Assembly (NCBI RefSeq): GCF_016616235.1
Contig: NZ_CP067100.1
Location: 248,001-312,000, forward strand
DNA from: Bradyrhizobium diazoefficiens
Lineage (GTDB): Bacteria > Pseudomonadota > Alphaproteobacteria > Rhizobiales > Xanthobacteraceae
Length of the DNA stretch: 64,000 nt
Direction of reading: 5' to 3'
The position numbers and the translations under genes were made by a program. This document shows, one piece after another, positions 32,675-42,339 of this stretch (position 1 is the stretch's first letter; every line of letters starts with the position of its first letter). Below the pieces are notes generated by a model. It had not been told where the DNA came from. It did not search any database and saw nothing but the letters and a program-made list of their open reading frames with translations.

Positions 32675-34192
32675 ATGAAGGACGGGGAAGATCGGACGGG
32701 CCTGCGCATTCGGGGGAAGCGCGCGCGCTCGTTCTGGGCAGGGGCAATGCTGATCCTGGGGCTGGTCGCAGCCCCCGATTTGGTTACCGCTGCGGATGCG
32801 CCGGTCGGCGACCAGGCACCGCTGCAGGCGCCGGATCTCGGTGTATCGCCGGTTGCGACCATCGCGCCGGCCCGAACCCGCTCGCTGTCGCTCGGCGTCG
32901 GCAAGTCGGTCGTCATCGACCTGCCGCGCGAGGTCAAGGACGTGCTGGTGGCCGATCCCAAGATCGCCAACGCGGTGATCCGCTCGGCGCAGCGCGCCTA
33001 TATCATCGGCGGTCAGGTCGGCCAGACCAATGTCGTGTTCTTCACCGCCGACGGCCAGCAGGTCGCCTCCTACGACATCGCGGTGAAGCGCGACCTCAAC
33101 GGCATGCGCACGGCGCTGCGCCAGTCGCTGCCCGGCGTGCAGATCGAAGGCATCGGCGACAGCGTGATGCTCACCGGCTCGGTGTCGAGCCCGGTGGAGG
33201 CTCAGCAGGCCGGCGACGTCGCCGCAAAGCTGGTCGGCGGCAGCGAAAAGGTCGTCAACAACATCGTCGTGCGCGGCCGTGACCAGGTGATGCTCAAGGT
33301 CGTCGTCGGCGAGGTCAGGCGCGACATCGTCAAGCAGCTCGGCGTCGATCTCAGCGCCAGCCTCAATGCCGGCACGGCGGTGGTGAATTTCAACAACTCG
33401 AACCCGTTCTCGGTCTCTGGCGGGCCGATCGTCGGGAGCAACGGGCTCGGCGTGGCCGGTCTCGCCAAGGGCGTCGCCACCGTCAGCGCCACCATGCGCG
33501 CGATGGAAAGCGCCGGCGTCATGCGCACTTTGGCCGAACCGAGCCTGACCGCGATCTCGGGCGAATCTGCGACCTTCATCGCGGGCGGCGAATTCCCAAT
33601 TCCCGCGGGCTATTCCTGCGATCCGGTCACCCACGTCTGTACCACCCAGATCACCTACAAGAAGTTCGGCATCTCCTTGAACTTCACGCCGGTCGTGCTC
33701 AGCGAAGGCCGCATCAGCCTGCGTGTGATGACCGAGGTGTCGGAGCTGTCGAATCAGAGCGCCATCACCCTGACGCAGCAACTGTCCTCGACCACAAGCA
33801 ACTCGATCACGATTCCCTCGATCCAAACCCGGCGCGCCGAGACGACGCTGGAAATCCCCTCGGGCGGCTCGATGGCGATGGCCGGCCTGATCCAGCAGCA
33901 GACCAAGCAGGCGATCAACGGCCTGCCCGGTGTCGACCAGGTGCCGATCCTCGGCGCGCTGTTCCGTAGCCAGGACTTCGTCAACAACGAGACCGAGCTG
34001 ATGGTGATCGTGACGCCCTATGTGGTGCGCGCCGTCGCCCAGAAGGAATTGTCGCGGCCCGATGACGGTTTTGCGCCGGCCTCGGACGCGCAGACGGCGC
34101 TGCTCGGCCGGATGAACCGCCTCTATGGCATCGCCCGCCATGTCGATCCGATCGACGGCGTGCGCGGCGATTTCGGCTTCATCATCGACTGA
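32675..34192 (+). CDS. cpaC: Flp pilus outer-membrane secretin CpaC
   Basis: Encodes 505 aa with a signal-like hydrophobic segment near residues 18-35. The N-terminal pilus/secretin domain (GKSVVIDLPREVKDVLVADP) and a BON-like domain (GIGDSVMLTGSVSSPVEAQQ) are followed by the C-terminal secretin barrel. The barrel is marked by LAEPSLTAISGESATFIAGG and the conserved VPILGALF. It forms the outer-membrane pore through which the pilus passes. It starts 13 nt after cpaB. Confidence 0.95.
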   Translation: MKDGEDRTGLRIRGKRARSFWAGAMLILGLVAAPDLVTAADAPVGDQAPLQAPDLGVSPVATIAPARTRSLSLGVGKSVVIDLPREVKDVLVADPKIANAVIRSAQRAYIIGGQVGQTNVVFFTADGQQVASYDIAVKRDLNGMRTALRQSLPGVQIEGIGDSVMLTGSVSSPVEAQQAGDVAAKLVGGSEKVVNNIVVRGRDQVMLKVVVGEVRRDIVKQLGVDLSASLNAGTAVVNFNNSNPFSVSGGPIVGSNGLGVAGLAKGVATVSATMRAMESAGVMRTLAEPSLTAISGESATFIAGGEFPIPAGYSCDPVTHVCTTQITYKKFGISLNFTPVVLSEGRISLRVMTEVSELSNQSAITLTQQLSSTTSNSITIPSIQTRRAETTLEIPSGGSMAMAGLIQQQTKQAINGLPGVDQVPILGALFRSQDFVNNETELMVIVTPYVVRAVAQKELSRPDDGFAPASDAQTALLGRMNRLYGIARHVDPIDGVRGDFGFIID

Positions 34193-34244
34193 GACGAACG
34201 GTTTGGGGACCGGGGCGGGACACGGGGCAAGAGGGGACAAGGCG

Positions 34245-34979
34245 ATGACGAAGACGACAGCCGATCGATGTCGCAACCTGCGTATCGCGCTGGCACTGAC
34301 GGGGCTCTCCGTCATGCTCGGCGCCTGCAACACCACCGGCGAGATCGTCACCCAGACAGTGCCGACCGACTACCGCCAGCGCCATCCGATCGCGGTGCAG
34401 GAAGGCAAGAAGTCGATCGTGATCTTCGTCGGCAGCGCCAGAGGCGGCCTCTCGGCCGCGCAGCGCGCCGACGTTGCCGGCATCGCGCGGGACTGGGTGC
34501 GCGAAGGCACCGGCTCCGTCGTGGTCGACGTGCCCGTCGACACCGCCAATTCGCGTGCGGCCGCGGCGACCTATCAGGACATTCGCTCCGTGCTCACATC
34601 CGGCGGCGTGCCGTCGCGCGCCATCGTCCAGCATCGCTATCGCCCCGAGGATCCCGGCCTGCTGCCGACCATCCGTTTGAGCTATTCGAAGATCACGGCT
34701 GTCGCCGGTCCCTGCGGGCTGTGGCCGGAAGACGTCGGTCCGAACATCCTCGACCCCGGCTACAATGAAAACCAGCCCTACTTCAATCTGGGCTGCGCCA
34801 GCCAGCGCAACCTCGCGGCAATGATCGATAATCCCGCCGACCTCGAGCAGCCGCGCGCGGAGACGCCGGCCTATACCGCACGCCGCGACATCGCCTTCGA
34901 GCGCTACCGCAAGGGCTCGACGACCACGACCCTCTATCCCGAGGCCGACAAGGCCAAACTGAGCGACACAGGCAAATGA
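34245..34979 (+). CDS. cpaD: Flp pilus assembly lipoprotein CpaD
   Basis: Encodes 244 aa from the ATG at 34245 with GAGGGG upstream. A lipoprotein signal ends in MLGACN. The CpaD domain shows RHPIAVQEGKKSIVIFVG and CGLWPEDVGPN. The conserved NLGCASQRNLAAMIDNPADL holds the second cysteine. It probably helps place the CpaC secretin in the outer membrane. Its stop overlaps the cpaE start (ATGA). Confidence 0.93.
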   Translation: MTKTTADRCRNLRIALALTGLSVMLGACNTTGEIVTQTVPTDYRQRHPIAVQEGKKSIVIFVGSARGGLSAAQRADVAGIARDWVREGTGSVVVDVPVDTANSRAAAATYQDIRSVLTSGGVPSRAIVQHRYRPEDPGLLPTIRLSYSKITAVAGPCGLWPEDVGPNILDPGYNENQPYFNLGCASQRNLAAMIDNPADLEQPRAETPAYTARRDIAFERYRKGSTTTTLYPEADKAKLSDTGK

Positions 34980-36265
34980 CGGGCATCCACGACGAAGAGG
35001 CGGACGATCCGCAGCACCCCGACGAACACATTGCGCCGGTTCCTCGCATCTCCGTGCAGGCCTTCTGCGAGACCGAGCAGACGCTCAAGGCGGTGACCGC
35101 CGCCGGGCAGGACCGCCGGCTCGCCAAGGCGCATCTCACCGCCAAGAGCGGCGGCCTCGCCGCGGCCATCGAGGTCTATGACTCGATGCCGACGCCGAAT
35201 GTCATCGTGATCGAATCCGACGGCACGCGCGACATTCTCGAAGGCCTCGACGACCTCGCCGGCGTCTGCGATCCCGGCACCCGCGTGGTCGTGATCGGCA
35301 ACCCCAACGACACCGCGCCCTATCGCGAGCTGGTCCGCCGCGGCGTCAACGACTACGTGGTCGGGCCGGTCGAGACGCTCGACGTCGTCCGCTCGATCTG
35401 CAGCCTGTTCTCGGCGTCCGAAGCCATCATCACCGGCCGCGTCGTCGCGGTGGTCGGCGCCAAGGGCGGCGTCGGCGCATCCACGGTCGCGCACAATCTG
35501 GCCTGGACCATCGCCCGCGACCTCGCGCTCGATTCCGTCGTGATCGATCTGGACCTCGCCTTTGGCACCGCAGGCCTCGACTACAACCAGGATCCGGCGC
35601 AGGGCATCGCCAACGCGGTGCTGTCGCAGGACCGTCCCGACACGGCGCTGATGGAGCGCCTGCTCTCGAAATGCACCGACCGCCTCAGCCTCCTCGCGGC
35701 CCCTGCCACGCTTGACCGCGTCTACGATTTCGGCGCCGAAGCCTTTGATGCGGTGTTCGACACGCTGCGCATGACCACGCCCTGCATCGTGCTCGACGTT
35801 CCCCACCAATGGTCGGGCTGGACGCGGCGCGCGCTGGTCAATGCCGACGACATCGTGATCGTGGCCGAGCCCGATCTTGCCAATCTGCGCAACACCAAGA
35901 ACATGCTCACCGTGCTCAAGGCGGCACGGCCGAACGACCGGCCGCCGCTCTACTGCATCAATCAGGTCGGCATGCACAAGCGCGCCGAGATCGACGTCAA
36001 GTCGTTCGCCAAGACGATGGAAAGCCAGCCGCTCGCGGTGATCCCGTTCGACTCAAAGCTGTTCTCGACCGCAGCCAATAACGGCCAGATGATCGCGGAG
36101 GTCTCGAAGAGCCACCGCACCACCGAGCTGTTCCAGACCATGGCCAACCGCCTCGCGGGCCGCGGCGAGGTGAAGAAGCCGAAGCGCTCGCTGCTCGGAC
36201 CGCTGCTGAAGAAGCTGAAGGGCAGGTCGGGCCGCAGCTCCGCACCGCATCGCAAGGCGTCGTAA
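34976..36265 (+). CDS. cpaE: Flp pilus localisation/assembly ATPase CpaE (MinD/ParA-like)
   Basis: Encodes 429 aa. A receiver-like N-terminal domain (PTPNVIVIESDGTRDILEGL) is followed by a deviant Walker A motif VGAKGGVGASTVAHNLAW and VVIDLDLAFGTAGLDYN. CpaE/TadZ localises the pilus machine at the pole. It is the last gene of the plus-strand run. The motor ATPase cpaF, the platform genes tadB/C, the pilin and the prepilin peptidase, usually next, are not in this window. Confidence 0.94.
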   Translation: MTGIHDEEADDPQHPDEHIAPVPRISVQAFCETEQTLKAVTAAGQDRRLAKAHLTAKSGGLAAAIEVYDSMPTPNVIVIESDGTRDILEGLDDLAGVCDPGTRVVVIGNPNDTAPYRELVRRGVNDYVVGPVETLDVVRSICSLFSASEAIITGRVVAVVGAKGGVGASTVAHNLAWTIARDLALDSVVIDLDLAFGTAGLDYNQDPAQGIANAVLSQDRPDTALMERLLSKCTDRLSLLAAPATLDRVYDFGAEAFDAVFDTLRMTTPCIVLDVPHQWSGWTRRALVNADDIVIVAEPDLANLRNTKNMLTVLKAARPNDRPPLYCINQVGMHKRAEIDVKSFAKTMESQPLAVIPFDSKLFSTAANNGQMIAEVSKSHRTTELFQTMANRLAGRGEVKKPKRSLLGPLLKKLKGRSGRSSAPHRKAS

Positions 36266-36286
36266 GCTGACAACGGCCGCGGTGGA

Positions 36287-37060
36287 TTATTTGTCCGCCC
36301 GCAGCTGCTTCTTCGCCAGCAGCTGCCGCAGCGCCGCGACCTTGGCCGCGGCCTGATCCGGCGGCAGGTCTGCCTTCACGAGGATTTCAGCCTCGGCCTC
36401 GCGGCCCTGCAATCCCAGCACGAGCGCAAGATTGGCACGGACCCGCGCATCGCTCTGATTGCGCTGATAAGCGCGGCCGAGCACCTGTTCGGCCTTCGGC
36501 AGATTGTTTTGCAGCATATAGGACAGGCCGAGATTGGACAGCACGGTCGGCTCGTCGGGCACGATCTTCAGCGCGGCGGCATAATATTGCTGCGCCTCTT
36601 CGTTGCGGCCGAGCTGGTCGAGCGCGGCGCCCTGCGCCGACAGGATGCGCCAGTCGGGATCTTCGGGCGTATGCGCGCGGCTCAGCACGTCGAACGCCTG
36701 CTGGAAATTGCCGCTGTCGGCAAGCGCGCGGCCATAGCCGGCGAGCAGCGCCTTGTTGCTGGGATGGGCCAGCACCGCCTGCTCCATCACCGCGACCGCC
36801 TGGGCGCGCTGGCCGGTCTCGCGCAGCGCCTTGCCGTATTCGAGGGCGATGTTGGGATCGCTCGGCTTGGCGCGATAGCGCTCGCGCAGCGCGTCCATGT
36901 CCGGCCTGCTGCCGGCCCTGACGGGGGCGTCCGATTTGACGCCAAGCGCGCCGGTCACGTCCTCGAGGCTGGTGGTCTGACAGCCGCCGAGGGCAAGGAC
37001 CAGAAACGCGGACAACAGATATCGCGCCGGGGGAGAGGCAACGGACGAACGCTTGGACAT
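36287..37060 (-). CDS. tadD: TadD-like tetratricopeptide lipoprotein
   Basis: Encodes 257 aa with a lipoprotein signal (SAFLVLALGGCQTTS). Several TPR helical pairs follow (NIALEYGKALRETGQRAQAV, LLAGYGRALADSGNFQQAFD, PTVLSNLGLSYMLQNNLPKA). Small TPR lipoproteins called TadD are part of tad loci and may act as pilotins. It converges on cpaE with 21 nt between them. Other TPR lipoproteins are possible, but the location supports TadD. Confidence 0.82.
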   Translation of the reverse strand: MSKRSSVASPPARYLLSAFLVLALGGCQTTSLEDVTGALGVKSDAPVRAGSRPDMDALRERYRAKPSDPNIALEYGKALRETGQRAQAVAVMEQAVLAHPSNKALLAGYGRALADSGNFQQAFDVLSRAHTPEDPDWRILSAQGAALDQLGRNEEAQQYYAAALKIVPDEPTVLSNLGLSYMLQNNLPKAEQVLGRAYQRNQSDARVRANLALVLGLQGREAEAEILVKADLPPDQAAAKVAALRQLLAKKQLRADK

Positions 37061-37140
37061 ACTCTGATCACTCGGCGACTGATCAGAGATGCTTTGCCCA
37101 TTAACGCTAAAGTCCGGTTAAGGACGCGGTCCTTTGGACC

Positions 37141-37386
37141 CTAGTCGGTGAATTCGGCGCCGAATTCGCAGCCGATGCGCCAGCGCAGGCGGCATTGGCG
37201 GGAATAGTCCGGCGCGAAAATGATGGTAAATTGCGGCGGCACTTCCAAAAATTCCGCCACGACCTTCACGCCGCCATCCGAGATATCCGTGATCGTGCAG
37301 TCCCTGGGCAGCGAGCCCGCTCCGAAATGAATCTTGGCCAGGCGGCTGCACACCCGACGTTCGCTTCTGCGGCGATTTGCAAGCAT
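37141..37386 (-). CDS. Single-domain PilZ protein (predicted c-di-GMP receptor)
   Basis: Encodes 81 aa, one PilZ domain. Both c-di-GMP binding elements are present: the arginine motif RRRSERR near the start and DISDGGVKV (DxSxxG) about 25 residues later. It lies 80 nt upstream of, and in the same direction as, the tadD-like gene. The second messenger might therefore bear on pilus function; that link is inference. Confidence 0.85.
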   Translation of the reverse strand: MLANRRRSERRVCSRLAKIHFGAGSLPRDCTITDISDGGVKVVAEFLEVPPQFTIIFAPDYSRQCRLRWRIGCEFGAEFTD

Positions 37387-37615
37387 TTGATTTGTTCACC
37401 CGTTAGACCACGGCCCATCCCGCAGCCCTAGGAGTAGCGGACATTCGTTGGAATGTGCTGAGCGCAGCCGTTCGCATTCGAGGCGTAGTGTCTGGGCCGC
37501 ATCTACAGTCTGTTAAGACTTTGCCGCGCCGTCAGAAATGTTCCTGTAATGTTCTTGCGAAGCACGGTGGGCTCTGCTACCCTCGATTGTGCGAGAGGGC
37601 AGGGCTGGTTCGGGC

Positions 37616-39154
37616 ATGGTTCAGCGGGTTTCTACCGTCGCCTTTGAGGGGATCGAGGCCCGCGCGGTCGACGTGCAGGTGCAGGTCGCGCCGGGCCTGC
37701 CGGCCTTCGCCATCGTCGGGCTGCCGGACAAGGCGGTGTCGGAGGCGCGCGAGCGGGTCCGCTCGGCGCTGATTGCCTCGGGGCTGGCGCTGCCGGCGCG
37801 GCGGATCATCGTCAATCTCGCGCCCGCCGACCTCCCGAAGGAGGGCAGCCATTACGATCTGCCGATCGCGCTTGGGCTGATGGCGGCGATCGGCGCTATA
37901 CCGCCCGACGCGCTGACGGGTTTTACCGTGCTCGGCGAGCTCGGCCTCGACGGCTCGATCGCGCCGGTGGCCGGCGTGTTGCCGGCCGCAATCGGCGCCA
38001 ATATGCGCGAGGAAGGCTTGATCTGCCCGGCATCCTGCGGCTCCGAGGCGGCCTGGGCGAGCCCGGATATCCAGATCATCGCAGCTCACTCGCTGATCCA
38101 GATCGCCAACCATTTCAAGGGCACGCAGGTGCTGTCGCGGCCGTTGCCGAAAGTGCACGAGGCCGCCGCCTCCACGCTCGACCTGCGCGACATCAAGGGC
38201 CAGGAGAGCGCCAAGCGTGCGCTGGAGATCGCGGCCGCCGGCGGCCATCACCTGCTCATGATCGGCGCGCCCGGCGCCGGCAAGTCGATGCTGGCGGCAC
38301 GCCTGCCCTCGATCCTGCCGCCGCTGTCGCCGGGCGAATTGCTCGAAGTCTCCATGATCGCGTCCGTCGCCGGCGAGATCGAAGGTGGTGCGCTGACGGC
38401 CCGGCGGCCGTTCCGCTCGCCGCATCATTCCGCCAGCATGGCCGCCCTCACCGGCGGCGGCATGCGGGCCAAGCCCGGCGAGATCTCGCTGGCGCATCAG
38501 GGCGTGCTGTTCCTCGACGAATTGCCGGAGTTCGATCCGCGCGTCTTGGATTCGCTGCGCCAGCCGCTGGAGAACGGCGAGGTCGCGGTCTCCCGCGCCA
38601 ATCACCGCGTGACTTATCCGGCCCGCTTCATGCTGGTCGCGGCGATGAATCCGTGCCGCTGCGGCAATGCGTTCGAGCCCGGCTATGCCTGCAAGCGCGG
38701 TCGCATCGACCGCTGCACCGGCGACTATCAGGCGCGCATCTCCGGCCCGCTGATGGATCGCATCGATCTGCGCATCGAGGTACCCGCGGTGACCGCAGCC
38801 GATCTCATTCTGCCCCCGCCGGCGGAAGGCTCCGCCGAGGTCGCCGCGCGCGTCGCGGCGGCGCGCGACATCCAGCTTGCGCGCTACCAGGCCGCAGGGC
38901 TGCCAAACGTCCGCACCAATGCCGAGGCACCGGCCTCCGTGCTGGAAGACGTCGCAAAGCCCGATGCGCAGGGCCAGAAACTGCTGCGCGACGCCGCCGA
39001 GACCATGCGGTTGTCGGCGCGCGGCTATCACCGCGTGCTGCGGGTGGCGCGCACCCTCGCCGACCTCGACGGCGCGGACAAGATCGGCCGGCTGCATCTC
39101 GCCGAAGCTTTGTCCTACCGCGCACTCGCGGAGGATGTGCGGCAGCTGGCGTGA
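37616..39154 (+). CDS. YifB/ComM-type Mg-chelatase-like AAA+ ATPase
   Basis: Encodes 512 aa from the ATG at 37616; a GTG at 37589 is less likely. The Lon-protease-like N-terminal domain (RVSTVAFEGIEARAVDVQVQ, LPAFAIVGLPDKAVSEARER) precedes the AAA+ module. That has Walker A MIGAPGAGKSMLAARL, Walker B FLDELPEF, and the Cys-rich MNPCRCGNAFEPGYACKRGR. In naturally competent bacteria the family (ComM) is a hexameric helicase for branch migration during DNA uptake. The role here is unproven. Confidence 0.92.
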   Translation: MVQRVSTVAFEGIEARAVDVQVQVAPGLPAFAIVGLPDKAVSEARERVRSALIASGLALPARRIIVNLAPADLPKEGSHYDLPIALGLMAAIGAIPPDALTGFTVLGELGLDGSIAPVAGVLPAAIGANMREEGLICPASCGSEAAWASPDIQIIAAHSLIQIANHFKGTQVLSRPLPKVHEAAASTLDLRDIKGQESAKRALEIAAAGGHHLLMIGAPGAGKSMLAARLPSILPPLSPGELLEVSMIASVAGEIEGGALTARRPFRSPHHSASMAALTGGGMRAKPGEISLAHQGVLFLDELPEFDPRVLDSLRQPLENGEVAVSRANHRVTYPARFMLVAAMNPCRCGNAFEPGYACKRGRIDRCTGDYQARISGPLMDRIDLRIEVPAVTAADLILPPPAEGSAEVAARVAAARDIQLARYQAAGLPNVRTNAEAPASVLEDVAKPDAQGQKLLRDAAETMRLSARGYHRVLRVARTLADLDGADKIGRLHLAEALSYRALAEDVRQLA

Positions 39155-39265
39155 TCATTTTCGCGCATCAACCCGGCGGTAACGAGTTTCCTTTGCGCTC
39201 TGCAAACCATAAGGCCCAATGAGTTCCCGAGACCAGTTCACTCGGGCCTGGCGAGTAGAGTTGTC

Positions 39266-39733
39266 ATGTTGCGTTTCAAGATCCTGGCGTCGGTCGTTCC
39301 CCTGTTGGCGGCAGCGGTCTTCGCCCGCAACGAGATCGGATCGGTCTCGCATCCCTGCATCACCCTCGGCGAAACGTCGGTCGAGCTGACCTCCCTGTTC
39401 TGGACCGCCGGCGTGCACGTTGCCTTCACCGAGGATCCCCAGAAGGCGACGGTGCGGGTCCAGATCACCGACGATGCGGACGCTGCGGACTTCGCGGTCG
39501 TCGACGATGGCCTTGGGTCCGAGCCGGAGTCCTGCCAGGCCACGTCGTCGAGCCGCCTCGTCTCGATTGCCGCGCAGCCGCTCGATGGCGGTCCGGTGAT
39601 CTATCTCTCCACCGACGGACCGGCGGATTACCGCATTTTTGTGCGCTCGCGGACGTTTTCGCAGCGCGAGGCGGCGGCGTTGATCGTCGGCGCCCGCGGC
39701 GGCCATCGCCATCTCCAGGCCGCCTCGCTTTGA
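39266..39733 (+). CDS. Small secreted hypothetical protein
   Basis: Encodes 155 aa. A hydrophobic N-terminus (LRFKILASVVPLLAAAVFA) is likely a signal peptide or anchor. The rest is acidic with no motif that I recognise. Codon use fits the genome (GC-rich third positions). It lies 116 nt upstream of the hybrid kinase on the same strand, and a functional link is possible but unsupported. Confidence 0.65.
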   Translation: MLRFKILASVVPLLAAAVFARNEIGSVSHPCITLGETSVELTSLFWTAGVHVAFTEDPQKATVRVQITDDADAADFAVVDDGLGSEPESCQATSSSRLVSIAAQPLDGGPVIYLSTDGPADYRIFVRSRTFSQREAAALIVGARGGHRHLQAASL

Positions 39734-39849
39734 TCAATTAACGTCTCGTCAACCCTGTTCGGAGGCAGAACCGAAGCCTCAAACTGTTCGCAAGGTCGGC
39801 GCGACATCGTCGCTCGCAGCGGTGGGGTTGCTGGTAAGGGTCGGTGGTG

Positions 39850-42069
39850 ATGGGTCGGACGTTCCGAATCAAGGTGCGCATGCGCCGCTTCAGGCGCAAC
39901 CATCCCCGCATCGCGTTCGCGATCCGCTCCTTCATGATCTTCTCGGCGACCTTCGGCGGCGCCTATGGTTTCGTCACCGGCAGCCGGGCCGAGAATTCCG
40001 GCTACGATCCCAATGCCTTTGCGATTGGCGCGAGCTTCCTGTTTGCGCTCGCCTGCCTCGGCCTTGCCACGCTGAGCATGCGCTTGCGCTTCGTCAACAA
40101 GCGGATGCGCAAGCTCGCCGCGCACAACGAGGCGCTGATCGACCGCAATTGGGAGCTGAAGGAAGCGGAAGAACGCGCCCGCAGTCTCATTGAGTCGCAA
40201 GGCGACCTCATCGTGCTGCGCGACACCCAGCGACGCATCACCTTCGCCAATGACGCCTATTGCGCGCTCGCAGGGCAGCCGCGCGGCGCACTGGTTGGCA
40301 CCCGTTTCGATTTCGACGTGCTGGAGCAGGGCGACAGCGCCCGCGAGAGCAGCGGCACGCGTGTCCACGACCAAAAGATCGCAACGCCGCTTGGCGCGCG
40401 CTGGATCGCCTGGCGCGAGGGCTATGTCCGGCTCGACGCCGGCCAGCCTGCCGAATTGCAGAGCGTCGGACGCGACGTCACCGACCGCACCGAAACCGAA
40501 CGCGCGCTGGCCGACGCCCGCGACCAGGCCGACGCGGCCAACCGCGCCAAATCGCGCTTCCTCGCGATGGCCTCGCACGAGATCCGCACACCTCTGAACG
40601 GCATCATCGGCATGGGCGGCCTGTTGCTCGACACCCGTCTGACGCCCGAACAAGCAACCTATGCCAGGGCGGTGAAAACCTCCGGCGAAGCGCTGATGGC
40701 GCTGATCGAGGAGCTGCTCGACTATTCCAAGATCGAGGCTGGCAAGCTCGATCTCGAGCAGCGGCCCTTCGCGCTCTCCACCCTGATCGAGGAGATCACG
40801 GAGCTGCTGGCGCCGCGCGCGCAGGCAAAGCAGCTCGAGATCGCCGCCTATGTCGACGAACGGCTGCCGCTGGAAGTCGTCGGCGATGCCGCGCGGCTGC
40901 GCCAGGTGCTGCTCAACCTCGCCGGCAACGCCATCAAGTTCACAGCGAGCGGCGGCGTGGCGCTGATCGTCGAGCCCGGCATCTGGCCGAACGAGATCAG
41001 TTTTCTGGTCCGCGACACCGGCATCGGCATCGCCCCGGACGCACAGCAGCGCATCTTCCGCGAGTTCGAGCAGGCCGACGAGCGCGTCGCCCGCACCTAT
41101 GGCGGCACCGGGCTTGGCCTCGCCATCAGCGAGCGCATCGTCAAGCGCATGGGCGGACGCATCACGCTGGAAAGCGAGCCGGGCAAGGGCGCCACCTTCG
41201 AGGTCGCGGTCCCGCTTTCGGCATCGCAAGGCGGCGCGGGACAAACCGCATTTCCGAGCCCCGACCTCACCGGCAAGTCGATCCTGCTGATTGCCGACGG
41301 TATCGAGGCCTCGCTGATCGCACGCCGCCTGGAACGCTGGGGCGGCCAGACCTGCATGACCTCCGACCCATCGGTCGCGGAGGCGCTGCTGCCCGAGCGA
41401 TCCTGGCACGCAGTGCTGGTCGATCGTGCGATCGGTGCTGCCATTGCCGACCGCCTCGCCGAGCTCGCGCGCGCACATGCCGCACAGCGGCTGGTGCTGC
41501 TGACATCGAGCTCGCGCCACGAGACGATTTCGACCGCCTTCACCGGCTTCCTGGTCAAGCCGCTGCGCGCAGCTTCGCTCGCCGCGCGGCTCGCGCTGAC
41601 GCCGGAGGTTGCCTCGCCCGAGCTCGCGCCGGAGCCGCCGGCGGAAGCCGCCATCGGCGCTCCACCCGCAAAAGGCCTTTCGATCCTCGTCGCCGAGGAC
41701 AATGAGATCAACGCGCTTTTGATGCGCTCGCTGCTGACCAAGCTCGGCCATCGCGCCGTCATCGCCGTCCATGGCGAGGCCGCGCTGGAATCCTGGCTGG
41801 CGGCGGCATCGGCCGGCACGCCCTATGATCTCGTGCTGATGGACATCCAGATGCCGCAGCTCGACGGCATCGAGGCAACCAAACGCATCCGCGCCCATGA
41901 GGCCGCCACCGGCGGCCAGCACACGCCGATCCTCGCGCTGACTGCCAACACGCTGGTGGAAGACCGCTACGCCTGTTTCGAGGCCGGCATGAACGGGTTC
42001 CTGATCAAGCCGCTCGATCGGGAGAAGCTGGAGGAAGCGCTGGCGGCGTCACGGCACCTGGCGGTGTAG
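39850..42069 (+). CDS. Membrane PAS-hybrid sensor histidine kinase with tandem receiver domains
   Basis: Encodes 739 aa. Two N-terminal membrane segments (about 20-38 and 55-77) and a coiled coil lead to a PAS domain (IESQGDLIVLRDTQRRITFA). The HisKA H-box is FLAMASHEIRTPLNGIIGMG (His ~243). The ATPase boxes are LLNLAGNAIKF, DTGIGI and GGTGLGLAIS. A divergent receiver (ILLIADGIEAS, VLVDRAIG, FLVKPLR) comes next, then a canonical receiver (VAEDNEINA, LVLMDIQMPQ with Asp ~665, FLIKPLDREK). The signal sensed and the partners are unknown. Start chosen at the ATG, two codons after an in-frame GTG. Confidence 0.93.
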   Translation: MGRTFRIKVRMRRFRRNHPRIAFAIRSFMIFSATFGGAYGFVTGSRAENSGYDPNAFAIGASFLFALACLGLATLSMRLRFVNKRMRKLAAHNEALIDRNWELKEAEERARSLIESQGDLIVLRDTQRRITFANDAYCALAGQPRGALVGTRFDFDVLEQGDSARESSGTRVHDQKIATPLGARWIAWREGYVRLDAGQPAELQSVGRDVTDRTETERALADARDQADAANRAKSRFLAMASHEIRTPLNGIIGMGGLLLDTRLTPEQATYARAVKTSGEALMALIEELLDYSKIEAGKLDLEQRPFALSTLIEEITELLAPRAQAKQLEIAAYVDERLPLEVVGDAARLRQVLLNLAGNAIKFTASGGVALIVEPGIWPNEISFLVRDTGIGIAPDAQQRIFREFEQADERVARTYGGTGLGLAISERIVKRMGGRITLESEPGKGATFEVAVPLSASQGGAGQTAFPSPDLTGKSILLIADGIEASLIARRLERWGGQTCMTSDPSVAEALLPERSWHAVLVDRAIGAAIADRLAELARAHAAQRLVLLTSSSRHETISTAFTGFLVKPLRAASLAARLALTPEVASPELAPEPPAEAAIGAPPAKGLSILVAEDNEINALLMRSLLTKLGHRAVIAVHGEAALESWLAAASAGTPYDLVLMDIQMPQLDGIEATKRIRAHEAATGGQHTPILALTANTLVEDRYACFEAGMNGFLIKPLDREKLEEALAASRHLAV

Positions 42070-42246
42070 AATCGCAGATTCGGCGAACTCGTCGATGTTA
42101 GACTTCTCAGCTGTCCGGCCTTGATATCTAAGAACTCGCGCAACGGCTACCGCATAAGAACTCTTCAACGCTTGGTCCCAGCGTTCTTGCTCCTTTTGGA
42201 TTGCCTCTAATTCAATACTTAGCCAGCTTGGGTCGAGCGAATTCAT
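42049..42246 (-). CDS. Small hypothetical protein in the AT-rich islet (perhaps truncated)
   Basis: Encodes 65 aa from the ATG at 42246, which has GGGAG about 10 nt upstream; an upstream ATG at 42309 has no such site. The sequence is helical and hydrophilic (IELEAIQKEQERWDQALKSS). I know no homologue. Its last seven codons lie inside the 3' end of the histidine kinase gene on the other strand, which suggests that its original end was lost. Base composition is clearly lower in GC than the flanks. Confidence 0.45.
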   Translation of the reverse strand: MNSLDPSWLSIELEAIQKEQERWDQALKSSYAVAVARVLRYQGRTAEKSNIDEFAESAILHRQVP

Positions 42247-42339
42247 GAGACACAACTCCCGCTGGTGATTCGGGTGGATTGTATCATACAATTTTGAATT
42301 GTCGAACAAAATGCGAACAAATTATGGGGATAAAACAGC

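Noticed and set aside
32591..34351. 586-codon minus-strand frame across cpaC
   Set aside because: The secretin motifs are on the plus strand. The antisense frame is a composition artefact.
39628..41922. 764-codon minus-strand frame across the hybrid kinase
   Set aside because: The kinase on the other strand has all conserved motifs. The antisense product is low-complexity Arg/Asp/Gly-rich shadow coding.
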